NCBI GenBank assembly: GCA_012934845.2
Contig: WNNJ02000487.1
Span: forward strand, 248,001 to 312,000
Length of the DNA stretch: 64,000 bases
Direction of reading: 5' to 3'
Origin: Pomphorhynchus laevis
Lineage: Eukaryota > Acanthocephala > Palaeacanthocephala > Echinorhynchida > Pomphorhynchidae
Shown: in pieces, positions 1 through 11,249 of the stretch
Layout: each line of letters opens with the position of its first letter
Position numbering within the stretch: the first letter of the stretch is position 1
Translations under genes and position numbers: made by a program
The notes under the pieces: model-generated
What the model saw: the letters and a program-made list of their open reading frames with translations, nothing else
The model's database searches: none
Told to the model about the DNA's origin: nothing

Positions 1-75
1 TATAAGTAATTGAAGAAAGCTGTAGCATAAAAAAGATTGCATTTTATAAATTGGGTAAAATTGAAAAAAATGGAT

Positions 76-250
76 ATTATTATTTATTAGTCAATTCATA
101 AAAATTAATTTATATTTTAAATTTTAATGATATATTTTATCGTTATATAAATATAAATTGCATAAAATTTTATATAATCATTTCTTATTTATAATTATTT
201 ATTTTTATTTTTAATTTATGTATAGTATAAAATACATAGACTCACTTATC
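76..250 (+). repeat. Family P, 3'-flank fragment
   Basis: AT-rich block that opens with TTATTTATTAGTCAATTCAT, runs through a TATCGTTATATAAATATAAA stretch and ends in a GTATAAAATACATAGACTCA-like terminus. The same series recurs at about 7.2, 17.8, 18.2, 41.0 and 42.4 kb, where it follows the structured core of family P. This copy lacks the core. No coding capacity. Confidence 0.7.
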
Positions 251-2090
251 TGATCCCCATATTAATGAAATAAAAATTATAAAAAAATCGCACAATTCCC
301 TCAAACCATAAAAATAATTGTTTGCTGCAGATGATAATCTTAAATCTAAATATATTATTAAACGATATTTCTGTTAAAAAATTTAACTGCGTAGTTTATA
401 AATGATAACTACCATGTAAATATACCCAATCGTATACATTCGAGTGGACGAATAAAATTGTAAAATATTAACAACAATTGAATCTATTGGTGGTTATTTA
501 AATATTGCAAATTCTATAATTTGCAATTTTATAGATTGCAAATTTAAAAAATAATCGCTAAAAATTCTATATTTTTAGAACTATCTTTTATCCTATTTAA
601 AGAAAAACAAAAATCTTTGACAAATTTATATTTTAAATAAATATAAAGCCACACCATGAAAGGCAGAAAAAAATATATCAGATCTTTCAAAAGTTGTGGT
701 TGCTTCTAAATTCCTGTGTGATCTTAGGTGCATGGTATTCGTTATACTAGTCTTACACCAAGTACTTTTTTCAAGCCAGTTTTCCATTAAGCTTCACTGA
801 CAGTAAGCATCAAGTAATATAAGTTATAAATATTTTATAAAAATGAACATTCGTACCTTTCATTACAATAATAAAAGTTCACATCTCTTTTTTAAGAAAT
901 GACCAATTTGGTCTTCTATTCTACTTTATATTTTATGCAATCAGATTTTAAGTAAATCGTATGCATAGACGTGTTACTTCATTATAATGAAACTACACAG
1001 TGATATGTGTAGTCGAAGATATGTGTACTCTTCATTAGTCGAAGAGCCGAATGCTCTTCGATTAATGCTTTTCATATAGAGATAATAATATATTATAATA
1101 AACTTCATATAATATATGATCAATATAATAAACTTTAATTTAAAGTTTACCTGTCATATAATATAATAAACTGTGTATCTATAGAAGCAAATTAATTGCT
1201 AAATTGACGAAGCAAAAAATGAAATATAACGTACAACTGTGGTTTCCAAATTACCAATATTGAATATGTGATTTTTTGTTTTTACATTAAATGCATAAGA
1301 TTATAACATTATTATATCTAAAAATGATTTATTTCGTGAAATCATATTTTGTGACTGCTCCAATAAAATTTAAGCAGTCACAGTCAGTCGTCGAGTCTGT
1401 CCTATTTCGGTGGAATCACTAGACGCTGAATAGTGATGGTTGGAAGTGATTGATACAAAATTACAATATTATCACTGTTTTATTATAAGATTTAACTAAA
1501 TAAGATTAAGAAAGAATCCTAAAATTTCAACACTTACGATTCCGCCAATTATGGGTTCACATATCATAAAAATTGTATATTGTTTTCAATGTTTATAATC
1601 AGATCTTTTAATTTTGTTAAATATCAATTTATTAATTGATCGCTCAATTGACATCAATGACAATCTAGAAAACTACATGGTCATCAATAAACTAACTATA
1701 GTGGGTTTCAATCAGTTACGACTACTAAGCACAATAATTGAAATGATATTTGATTATAAATTAGAGTGTAAAGCAATGTAATACAATTTACAAAGTTAAA
1801 ATATTAACATTGCATATTGATATTCTGCTGTATTTGGAATAAAATTAAAAAAACAGATTATATAAAATTGGAAATACATCAATTTAATAAAATTTTTGAT
1901 TAACAACCTGTCATTCTCAGAAAAAAATATTGTTACAATTAGCTACAATTATTAATTATATAACATTAATGAAATCAATTATAAAATCGTTCATTTCAAA
2001 GATCCCTTTATCATCAAAATAAATTACAACTACTGAATTCAACGCTTTAGAATTAGTTAACGAGATAATCGTCATCTTCTGGGTTGTATG
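251..2090. other. Non-coding AT-rich stretch with one hairpin
   Basis: I see no gene. The one notable item is an inverted repeat at 1,033-1,067 with arms CATTAGTCGAAGAGC and GCTCTTCGATTAATG (one mismatch) around a 5-nt loop. It is GC-richer than its surroundings, so it is not a chance AT palindrome. The rest is A/T-rich filler. Confidence 0.6.
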
Positions 2091-2099
2091 TTATTTATC

Positions 2100-2600
2100 T
2101 CAAACGTTTTAAGGTAAAAAAGTCTGTTATTTATTAGTCAATTGATAAAAATTAACTTTTCTTTTAAATTTCAATTTTTTATTTTATCTTGATATTAATT
2201 ATATAAAATTTTATCTCGCCTTGGTATAAAAATATAAATTTAAAATCTGAATTTAAACTCTCAATTGTAAAAAGTTTATGGATAGTAGATAACATAATAT
2301 GCGTTAGAATCAGATATTACACTAGATAATCACACTGCATCAGAGGAAATTCGTCACTAGCGTGAATTTCGTTTCACTGCTATTCCGGGTTTAAGAATAT
2401 AGGGTGAACTATTTAAATAATATATTATGCTAGAATAAGATATTATATACAATCACATTATTTTAGAGGGAATACATCATTATCACATATTTGGCCCTGC
2501 TACTATGTTGGGTTGATGAACGGTTTTCGAAATCTGATAACATAACAATTCCTTTTCGTGACGTCCAATCTTTATTCTAAAACATTGTATATTATCTAAT
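2100..2600 (+). repeat. Family P, two partial tandem copies
   Basis: Two successive 5' parts of the family P module, at about 2,290-2,400 and 2,400-2,600, each with the lead-in TTAGAAT(C/A)AGATAT followed by a GAGG(G)AAATAC-type start. The second keeps the b stem as CTACTATGTT ... AACATAAC but has lost the perfect GGCCCC/GGGGCC pair. It is preceded by a 3'-flank piece at 2,110-2,230. Confidence 0.6.
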
Positions 2601-2699
2601 AATCAGTTATTATAATAATTCTGACTTATAAAATTTTTAAGATTAAATATTTACATTTTTCTATTTATCAAAAATATAAAATTGTATATCTATTTGAAA

Positions 2700-2945
2700 A
2701 ATATACATTTTATTACTCTATATAATCAAATTTCATAAGATGAAATACATTGTTAGCCATATATTTGGACCACTGCTGTCGGATTAAGGAACAAGAGTCT
2801 TAATAAGAGCCTTATCACAGGTAACGTGATAATTATATATAATTATAATTAATAATATTATATTTATTATAATTAATAATTATTAATTATATAATTAATA
2901 TATAATAATTATATATTATTAATGTATAATAAAATATACATTTTA
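2700..2945 (+). repeat. Family P fragment followed by AT palindromes
   Basis: The interval 2,735-2,825 is a diverged family P core (AAATACATTGTTAGCC ... ACTGCTGTCGG). It is followed at 2,830-2,930 by TAATTATA-type palindromes. The same diverged core recurs at 3,718-3,812, so the Penelope-like piece between them is flanked by two related family P copies. Confidence 0.5.
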
Positions 2946-2975
2946 TTGCTCTAGATAATCAAATTTCATAGGATG

Positions 2976-3705
2976 AAATACATTTCGTTGAGAATTGCTT
3001 TCAAGTCAAAAGTAACTTTTTTTATTGCGAACCATCACCGAGAATACAAAAAGAACTTTATTTATTTGATATTTCGACTGTACTTAGCAGTCCTTTTCAA
3101 TTGTATGTATATTAGATCTCATACTATAGCCTATGTCCTAACTGTTTTTCTTTATGTAGGATATCTGTGCTTTCGAAATCAATGTTATGGCCGGTCTCAA
3201 TAACATGATTGAATATTGCTGAAGATGTATCACTTTTCTTCAGGTTGTGCTTATGTTGGTACGTTCTCTTTTTTAAACCTTGTTTAGTTTGTCCAACATA
3301 GGTCTTCTCAAAATCTGAACACGGAATGGTATATATTACACATTGTGATGCTGCAACTGGTTTCCTTTTTGAGGCAAATGTTTTCTAAACGACCTAACAG
3401 TTAGGACGTAGGCTCGTTTTGGAATCATTGTACATTTCCATCTTTCCTACAATAAAAGGGAATAAATCTAACTGGTTCTTAAAATTCCCTCCACAATACG
3501 TACAAATAGATGTAAACTATAAACTTGCTAAACATCGTGATAAGGTTGCCAAAATGAAATCAGCTATTGCCGATAGGGCTATAACTTAGTTACATTATTT
3601 TCTTTTGTGTAATATTTTCTTCTATTTTTAGATTGAAAAGGACTGCTAAGTACAGTCGAAATATCAAATAAATAAAGTTCTTTTTGTATTCTCGGGGATG
3701 GTTCG
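2976..3705. mobile_element. Penelope-like element fragment between inverted repeats
   Basis: A ~100-bp sequence, here called X (contains AAGAACTTTATTTATTTGAT), lies at 2,976-3,102 and again in inverse orientation at 3,611-3,705. A third copy is at 32,066-32,180. Between the arms is a minus-strand GIY-YIG nuclease fragment, and a second inner inverted repeat (CCTATGTCCTAACTGTT at about 3,131, its inverse near 3,400). The layout looks like a truncated, rearranged Penelope-like retroelement, two partial copies joined head to head. Assignment rests on the GIY-YIG domain and the repeat structure; no Penelope reverse transcriptase is visible here. Confidence 0.6.
3124..3339 (-). pseudogene. GIY-YIG endonuclease domain fragment (Penelope-like)
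   Basis: A minus-strand open stretch of about 71 codons reads VIYTIPCSDFEKTYVGQTK, then GLKKRTYQHKHNLKK, and ends NHVIETGHNIDFES before a stop at 3,124-3,126. The IYT ... YVG spacing, the downstream Arg in KKRTYQH and the His-rich segment match the GIY-YIG fold used as the endonuclease of canonical Penelope-like elements. No start codon or reverse transcriptase is joined to it, so it is a fragment rather than a gene. Seen: the motif order. Known: the PLE association. Inferred: membership in X-flanked debris. Confidence 0.7.
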
Positions 3706-3715
3706 CATAAAACAG

Positions 3716-4100
3716 ATAAAATACATTGTTAGCCATATATTTGGCTTACTACTGTCGGATTAAGGAATAAGAGCCGAAACCTGATAACATAGCAGTTTCA
3801 GTCATCGTCTTGACTCATGCAGCAAATCAGTGCGACGATTGCGCGGGGTAACTTCGCATATTTTTGGGGGGCCCGAAAACATAACATTGCCCATCTTCTG
3901 AACTTGATACTTATAATTTATCCATATTTTATTGTATAAAAATACAATAAAAGATGTTATTCAATTTATATTTATATAACGATAAAATTTATAATTAAAA
4001 TTTAAAATAAAAATCATTTTTATGAATTGACTAATAAATAATATACGATATTCCTTGAAATGAGGAATCGACGTCATCAGGAGGAATTAAAAAAGTAATC
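3716..4100. repeat. Family P copies, head to head
   Basis: 3,718-3,812 is a + core copy keeping CCGAAACCTGATAACATAGC. 3,905-4,095 is a 3'-flank copy on the minus strand ending in GTCATCAGGAGGAA at about 4,072-4,086. Between them is about 90 bp of G/C-richer sequence (GCGCGGGGTAAC at 3,851) that I do not recognise. Confidence 0.6.
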
Positions 4101-4319
4101 AAAGCGATTACTTTTATACTTATATATGAGTGATCAAATGATATTGTATAGTAATCCATAAGATTTTGTCATGCGAAATTAATAAAGATATGTATCTAGA
4201 ATTTACTAAGTTAAATTAAAACTATATAATAACAACTATAATATTATTTATTATTAACTCAAAATATGAACGTAGTTATTTAAGTTTAAAAACAATTATC
4301 ACAAATCAGTTATATAATA

Positions 4320-5260
4320 GATAATTAAGAAATAGGGGCTGAAACCTGATAAGACAGCAGTTTGCCCTGATAATCTTTAATCTTAATAATGATATATAAT
4401 TTATTAATCAATAATCAATTTATAAAAATTGAATTTTTAATTTAAGATCAACTATTTTTAATTAAACTGTTTTGCGTATTAAATAATGCATTTAATATCG
4501 AAGTAATATCTAGAGAAATAAATTTTATCAGAGGAAATACGTTAGTCGCATTTATAATATAATGGGATAATAACATTAATTTATTACATTAAATTAAATA
4601 ATTAAATTATTAAATCATTAAATTATTATAATTACTAAATTAAATAATACACCCTCTGCTATAAAATATGATTAATAATAATTTGATGTTTAATTCATTT
4701 TGTTTCATTTAATCCTATTTTGTGGCCCCTCAAATATTCATCGTATATTAAATAATTTGATGTTTAACTCATCAAATTAAACGCGATGTATAATAATGCA
4801 TTTTATTTAAGAATAATATATTACTTGCTATATGCGGAAAGAGTTTATGGATAAATAAATAATATAAATACATATTAATAATAAATAATATACTGGTTTT
4901 CTTCAAAACCATTTTAATAATTTAATAGATACATATTTTAAACTGGATTACTATCAAAATAACATCAAGCAGAAAATAGTAAAATTTATAAATCAGCACA
5001 ATAATATAAAGAATACATTTAAACTCTTAAGTGGCACATTTTTATGGATGGATAATAAATAATATACTTTGTATTAGAATAAGATACACTAGATAATCAA
5101 ATTTCATCAGATGAAATACGTCATAAGCTTGTATTTGATCCCGATGTTATGTTGATTGATGAATAAAGGCCGAAATTTAATAGCATATCAGTTCCTCCGG
5201 ATAATCTTAATCGTAACACTAATTATCTATAAAGCGGTTCATAGAAATACTTATAAAAAA
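4320..5260 (+). repeat. Family P fragments in AT-rich DNA
   Basis: 4,325-4,470 has the AGGGGCTGAAACCTGATAAG start and the 3' flank. 4,900-5,220 has the upstream lead-in (AACATCAAGCAGAAAATAGT at 4,962) and then a core in which the stems have decayed (GATGTTATGTTGATTGATGA ... TAATAGCATATCAG). No gene. Confidence 0.55.
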
Positions 5261-6310
5261 CAAAGTTTAATTAAATTATTCATTTTGAATAAATGACTGC
5301 AAGTTAATTTAGCGTTACATAATTTTGTTATTAATAAAATTTGGTCATTGACAACACTCCAAACATTTACATTGAATGGATATCAAAAAATATGCAAGGA
5401 AATATTGAATCCACAAATCATTTTATAAACATGTTTGTAGATAAAATTATCAATTTAATTAAAATAAATTAATATTAAAAATAAAATAGTAAATTAAGAA
5501 TTATAGTAAATATTAAAATAATAAAAATAATAAAAATAATAAAAATATACATTCTTCTGTATATATTTATGTACATTTTGTTTTTATATTTTATAAAAAA
5601 TATGCATTTTGCTGGATTTATTCTTCAATAAGAATGATCTCAACAAAAAATAGAAAGGAACAGATATTACCACTACCTTAGGATTTTATCAAAATAATAA
5701 CACATACATGGGATAAACGGAATCTTCGTGGATCACATCACTTCCATTAAAAAATGATCGTATTAACCTGCTAATAATGAGTTTAGCGATGCTTTAATGG
5801 GTCGATGTGAATAGTATTCGACAAATTTGACTAACAAAAATGTGGTTGATCATAATGTATGACGATTAGCCAAGTTATATCTTGCAAAGCTGGATCATTG
5901 CCATCTAACAGAAACAATGAAGTAAAGGATATTTTTTGCTCAGACAAAATATAGTAAAAGGTGGAGTAGCAGTTTAGCTGTTATTGATTCAAGTACGGGA
6001 CGAATTGAACTTTACAAATAATAACCAGTCGGACAAAATAAGCACGTTTATATGTCGTTTGTAATGTCTTGTTTTTGGGGGGTCGTTTGAGCTAACACCA
6101 AGCTGCCTTTCTAATTTTCAATATCACGATATAAGAAAATTTATGTGGGCAAAAGGGTAGTTACTATAGAATGGACTAATCTCAGTCCAATAATATTCTC
6201 TTCCTCTGAAAGTGTTGAGTATAAACATTCAGAACCTTTCAACAAATAACAACTAAATTGACCGCAAAAAGAAAAGTCACCTGAAGTGCTGGTGCAAGAA
6301 AAATATAAAC
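5261..6310. other. No recognisable gene
   Basis: AT-rich to about 5,640, then less skewed sequence to 6,300. Short open stretches exist on + around 5,940-6,020, but I cannot match them to a family and no start, splice or repeat pattern supports a gene. Possibly a decayed element. Confidence 0.4.
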
Positions 6311-6370
6311 TTATTGTGTTTGTTCTTGTTCATTCAGCTTCTGCTTGCTTGAGATCGAGATCATTACGAT

Positions 6371-6371
<1 letters not shown>

Positions 6372-6449
<78 letters not shown>
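6372..6449. repeat. (TA)n microsatellite
   Basis: Uninterrupted TA dinucleotide run of about 78 bp abutting the left side of the 6.5-kb foldback. A second run lies on its right side. Confidence 0.95.
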
Positions 6450-6451
<2 letters not shown>

Positions 6452-6499
6452 AAAGACTTGACACCGACGACCAGGATACTTATTGTATTCGTTCATATA

Positions 6500-6872
6500 T
6501 TAATATTAAAGAATAAACTGGTGTTAAAGTACGAGCAATATTATTACGTTTCGGCTAAAGCCTTCGTCAGATAATTGTATGTTATTTTATCTCAAACTTT
6601 TTTTAAGCTTAAAAAAAGTATTAAATTATCTGACGAAGGCTAAAGCCTTCGTCAGATAATTGTATGTTATTTTATCTCAAACTTTTTTTAAGCTTAAAAA
6701 AAGTATTAAATTATCTGACGGCTAAAGCCTTCGTCAGATAATTGTATGTTATTTTATCTCAAACTTTTTTTAAGCTTAAAAAAAGTTTGAGATAAAATAA
6801 CATACAATTATCTGACGAAGGCTTTAGCCGAAACGTAATAATATTGCTCGTACTTTAACACCAGTTTATTCT

Positions 6873-6886
<14 letters not shown>
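6500..6886. mobile_element. Foldback element with internal duplications and hammerhead-like motifs
   Basis: The left arm begins ATTAAAGAATAAACTGGTGT and the right arm is its reverse complement ending at about 6,880. The arms run through a shared CAATATTATTACGTTTCGGC segment to a centre of AAACTTTTTTTAAGCTT, a near-perfect palindrome. Inside it, an approximately 100-bp part (GATAATTGTATGTTATTTTA ... GCTTAAAAAAAGT) is repeated three times. The arms carry a hammerhead-like motif, on + at 6,804-6,846 and on - at 6,536-6,577. TA runs on both sides suggest insertion into, or expansion at, a TA target. No coding capacity. Confidence 0.7.
6804..6846 (+). ncRNA. Hammerhead-ribozyme-like motif
   Basis: The order is CAATTAT, CTGACGA (6,812-6,818, matching CUGANGA), one extra A, stem GGC-TTTA-GCC, GAAA (6,830-6,833), CGTA, then ATAATATTG. 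Flanks pair as stem I (TAT with ATA, CAAT with ATTG across a 2-nt bulge), and the self-complementary ACGT could act as the very short stem III known from Penelope-like hammerheads. The extra A before stem II departs from the canonical form. Activity is inference only. Confidence 0.45.

Positions 6887-6938
<52 letters not shown>
6876..6938. repeat. (TA)n microsatellite
   Basis: Second uninterrupted TA run, at the right edge of the foldback, mirroring the one at 6,372. Confidence 0.95.
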
Positions 6939-6974
6939 TACTTTTAAAAGCAAAACTTATTTTGGTACTTGAAT

Positions 6975-7895
6975 TTAATACTTATTTAGGGCCGAAACCT
7001 GATAAAAGTTTCTTTGATGACCTATAATTTTAATTAGAATACATCATATTATTATCAGATCTGATCAATTATCTGGTCTCATTAATTAACCTTGGATTTA
7101 AATACAAAATGATAGTCGAACTGGAAAGAAGAGTGCATAAGGGACATATCAGTTCCTCCTAATGATCTCAATTTCTAATTCAAATACATCGTATATTATT
7201 TATTAGTCAATAAATAAAAATTGACTTTAAATTAAATTACAATTTTAAATTTTAGATGATATAAATTATATAAATATAAATTGAACAAAATCTTATATAA
7301 TTATTTATCGTTATTTTTATTTATATAGAAATACAAAATACGTAGACTTAGTTAGCTGAACTAATTCGTGCTACTTACAAGTTATTATTGACCTCTGGAC
7401 TTGGTTTTTCCGGTTATATAATCGGGGGAACTGAAATACTGAAAATAAAATATTTCAGAAATGCTAAAGCAATGTATCCTTAATACGACATTATTTTGTA
7501 GCAACATAGCATTTAATCTCAATAATTAAAGAAAAACCAAAAATTAACAAACCAATTAAAATTGATTCTGTAATTATTAATATATAAGATTCTGATAATA
7601 ATTGATTTTTATTTTTAATTTTTAATTTTTACTTTATTTAATTTTTACATAAATTATTAATCATTTAGAATTATTTTATTATTTATTAAAATATTTAAAG
7701 CACTTAACCTTTTGGTTTTGGTCAAAATTACAAATTACGAATTTTACAGAGAAACAAAAATGAGTAGAACAAGGATGAAATTGGAATATAAATTGTAAAA
7801 AAATCTTTTATAATTATTTATTATTTATTTATATTTAAATTTAGTAAAAAATACGTAGACTCAGTTTTCTTATCTGACTCATCAATTATTTTTCT
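6975..7895 (+). repeat. Family P fragments
   Basis: 6,985-7,040 (GGGCCGAAACCTGATAA then TTTGATGACC), 7,145-7,355 (CAGTTCCTCCTAATGATCTC plus full 3' flank to ATACGTAGACTTAGTTAGCT) and 7,795-7,880 (3' terminus only). About 7,440-7,500 resembles the sequence beyond the terminus seen at 12.1, 18.1 and 41.3 kb (AGAAATACGGAAACTATG-like). No gene. Confidence 0.6.
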
Positions 7896-8073
7896 TAAAT
7901 GCGTTATAAAGATAAATAACGATGATATAATTTAATTCATAGATATTATTTAATTCAATTCACATGATAAAACGTAAATTTATCGGTATTTATAAATATC
8001 TTTTGATTTTAGAATTTATTTTCAGCAATTTTTTCACCAACTGGTTAAAATCTTTTGGTTATTAAAACTTACA

Positions 8074-8110
8074 ATTTGATAAAGAACGTAAGTTCGAAAC
8101 GTTAAATAAA
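8074..8110 (+). other. Degenerate hammerhead-like motif
   Basis: TTGATAA, A, stem GAAC-GTAA-GTTC, GAAACGTTAA. It follows the same order as the 6.8-kb motif, but the first core box is degenerate (UUGAUAA for CUGANGA). It probably marks the end of a dead Penelope-like element. Confidence 0.3.
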
Positions 8111-8285
8111 AGTTATGTCGTCTTTGCTGATGTAATATCTGATTTTAATATTAACCAAGTACCACTTAAGGGGTCCCAGCTGCTTAGTAATGACGGAAAT
8201 ATCTAAATATTCTATATATTATTATATGTTATATATAATAGATATAATAGATATCTATTATAATAGATATTCTATATATAATAGT

Positions 8286-8905
8286 ATTGCACGGATGTGC
8301 TGAGTATACAATGGTCCTGGATTTTTTACGAAATACGGCATTTATACTAAATGGTGCTGCTTGTTAGACTGATCTTCGGTTCACGACTTTCAGTCACCAT
8401 GTCACTTCTAGACGACCAATAAGTACCCGGCAACACTCATCAGTAGAATGAAGTACTCACTGGTCGTTTTGGTTGCCTGTGTGACATTGTGAATAAAGGC
8501 GTTTCCGACACTTTGCTTAATTGTCTGAGGCTTACGCTCTTAACCAGATCGAATTGCTGTGCGGACCATCCTTAAACACTAGGCAGAGGTTGTTGCTGAA
8601 TTGTCGCTGCACTCGTTGGATCCTTAATGGATACGGCATGTATAATAGTAGTGCACGGATGTGCTGAGTAGACAACGGTCCAGGATTTCTTACGAAATAA
8701 GGCATTTATACTAAATGGTGTTGCTTGAAAGACTGGATTTCGATTCACGACTTTCAGTCACCATGTCACTTCTAGACGACCACTTCAGCATCGAAATGAT
8801 GAGTACCCGGCAACACTCATCAGTAGAATGAGGTACACACTGGTCGTTTCGGTTGCCTGTGTGACATTGTGAATAAAGGCGTTTCCGACATTTTGCAGAC
8901 AATTA
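8286..8905 (-). repeat. ~370-bp tandem repeat, 1.7 units
   Basis: Two tandem units with a 364-bp period (TTTATACTAAATGGTG at 8,341 and 8,705). They are the reverse complement of the array at 12.5-13.6 kb and carry the same landmarks (CGACTTTCAGTCACCATGTC, TGACATTGTGAATAAAGGCG). GC content is clearly higher than the flanks. Short open frames inside it are not conserved between units, so I treat it as a satellite. Preceded at 8,185-8,285 by ATAGATATCTAT-type palindromes. Confidence 0.85.
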
Positions 8906-10309
8906 AGCAAATTGTTAACTATATATATTTTTCTAAATATATAATATATATACTATATTTATATTCTTGTATTTAAAAACACTATACGGATAAAATTTAA
9001 AGTGAAAGCCACCATATCAATCACCCTGATCTGATTTATTGCTTTAATGTTTTGAGGAATTAAATTTCTTTTTCTATTGCAAAATCACTACATCAAAAGC
9101 ACCACTTTAAATGGAAATAGCACCACTTAAATACAAGAATTTAATGAATGTATTATGCATTGGAAGTAATCACAGCTCATCCGCAGTCAAATCCTTAAAC
9201 GTTCAATGATCTTCCATCATCCTCACATTTGATTATCCACAGGGATGAAATAATCTTCACAATCATCGCAAGGATCATTTGCTGATCATTGTGATGAAGG
9301 AATCATCACAAGGATGAAGGAATTACAAGAGGAACATAACATACATTAAATGTATAATAAAGGTTTGATATAAAACAGATATATGGATTTATATAAACTT
9401 ATAGATTAAACATTTTATTTTCTAATCGTATGATTCACAAACACCGGCCCATGATCCTCCTCTTACCATTTGATAAATCGTAACTAAAGCGTGTGAGGTT
9501 TGTACTAACGACTACAATATATCGAAACAAACAACAACAGTTTGATATTACGAACAATACAAAAGCCTTGTTTAGGCGAAGAAATGTATTTAATGTACAT
9601 ACGCCGTCAGTGGGTCGACTTATGCAATACGACTATTGATATAAAATTATTTCTGTCAACTTCGCTACGCTAAGTATAATCTAAATAAGCCGTCTCTTCC
9701 AAAAAAACAGATGTCACCATCGTTCTCAATAATTCTTGTTTTTTTTAAAGATGTGATTCACACGCATGAAGACAATCACGAAAGACCGAAAATGCATTCA
9801 CATGTGTAAATGCGCTAAAAACGCGTTCGGCGAAACTCACTTTCTATTTCGTCGTGCTGTCGCTGGGGTGATCATTTCACAATTACTATTCCTTCTCTGG
9901 TTGATGCGATAATTATACCAGAGGATAAAATAAAAAGAAATGAAAATTATCTAATTTCTGGAAGAAAACGAAACTGCTGATTGGTCAAAACAAAACTATA
10001 CAAAACCATTGTAATAGCACGTTGTATATTCAATTAAGCATTGCTTGTACGTATTAATAACATAATTGATTAAGATATTTAATTACTGATTACTGCACAT
10101 GCGAAATAAGAAAGGCATTTAAAAACACATTAGATGCCTATAACGCAATCACCTAAAGTTTTTTAAATACACAAAGCATTTTGCAAAGCATTTTACATAT
10201 TATTATGTGATGATGTAAAAATAAATTATAAATTTATTATATTAATTTATATTATATTTATTAGCATCATAATTGTCACGATGAAAAAATTTAAAACACC
10301 AAAATCTGA
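8906..10309. other. No recognisable gene
   Basis: AT-rich apart from 9,170-9,340, which has imperfect local repeats of TCACAAGGATGAAGGAA, and 9,440-9,900, which is compositionally closer to unique DNA. No open frame of note, no splice-flanked exon and no family P sequence that I could confirm. Confidence 0.45.
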
Positions 10310-10855
10310 TAAACATTAAAGATTATCAAATCAGCTAACTGAGTCTACGTATTTAATATAATTATAAACTAAACAAAACATAATAATGCTAAATCAAAAT
10401 TTAATAATTAAATAATAAAATAAATAATTGTTATAAGATTTTCTATAATTTAAATCAAGTTAAAAAAATATAAATAAATATAAAAAAAAATAAAAATCAA
10501 TTTTTATGAATTGACTAATAAATAACAAACAAATATCAGAATAAGAATTAGAGGTCATCAGGAGGAACTGCTATGCTATCAGGTTTCGGCCCCTAACTCC
10601 TCTACCCAACATAGCAGCGGGGCCAAATACATGCTAATGATGTATTTCCTCTGATAAAACTATATAGTATCTTATAATAATACAAAATATATTAATTATT
10701 ATCCATCCATGAAAACTTTTCGTTAAATAATTTTAAATTTATTTTTAATATTATTGTTTTGATTTATATATTTTACTATTTTCTGCTTGATGTTATTTTT
10801 ATAGTTACCTAGTTTAAAATATGTAGCTATTTAATTATTTAAATTATTAAGGATA
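10310..10855 (-). mobile_element. Family P, best-preserved module copy
   Basis: Read on +, it starts with the terminus AACTGAGTCTACGTATTTAA (10,334), passes the AT flank and enters the core. Core stems: outer d TCATCAGGAGGAA (10,555-10,567) with TTCCTCTGAT (10,646-10,655, one bulge); b CTGCTATG (10,568-10,575) with CATAGCAG (10,610-10,617); a GGCCCC (10,588-10,593) with GGGGCC (10,619-10,624); hairpin c AAATACAT (10,625-10,632) with ATGTATTT (10,640-10,647). Stems a and b interleave, so they can form a pseudoknot. The block then continues into the lead-in shared with the 42-kb copy. Confidence 0.75.
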
Positions 10856-10857
10856 AG

Positions 10858-11060
10858 AGGTCATCAGGAGGAACTGCTATGTAATCAGTTTTCGGCCCAT
10901 ATTCCTCGATGCTAGAAGCGGGGACAGATACATTCTAACGACATGTTTACTCTTATGAAAATTACTTATCTAGTGTATATTATTCATTATTTAAAATGAA
11001 TGCTAATATTTATTGTAAATTTTAATATTTTTTAATATTTTGTTGATCCATTATTTGAAA
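10858..11060 (-). repeat. Family P, partial core copy
   Basis: GTCATCAGGAGGAACTGCTA, then CGGCCCATATTCCTCGATGC and GCGGGGACAGATACATTC. It is closely similar to the copy at 18.4 kb, so this pair forms a sub-family in which the right arm of stem b has decayed to GTAGAAG or TAGAAG. Confidence 0.65.
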
Positions 11061-11249
11061 TAGAAAAAAATCACCAAACTTCCCTAATTATATGATAATA
11101 ATTACATAATTATCATCCTAAATATTTAGGATATTTAATAATATTTCAAATATTATTAAATATTAAGTTTTCTGGATTAATTTAATGATAATTAAATTAA
11201 TTATCAGTAAATAATTAATTAAAGTAATTATCAGTAAATAATTAATTTA

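Noticed and set aside
6311-6496. 61-codon open frame with poly-IY
   Set aside because: Translation of the (TA)n run.
10555-10660. Calling the family P core a hammerhead ribozyme
   Set aside because: CTGATGA and GAAA are both present, but the position next to GAAA does not pair with that following CTGATGA, and one box reads TTGATGA in some copies. Kept only as an unassigned structured module.
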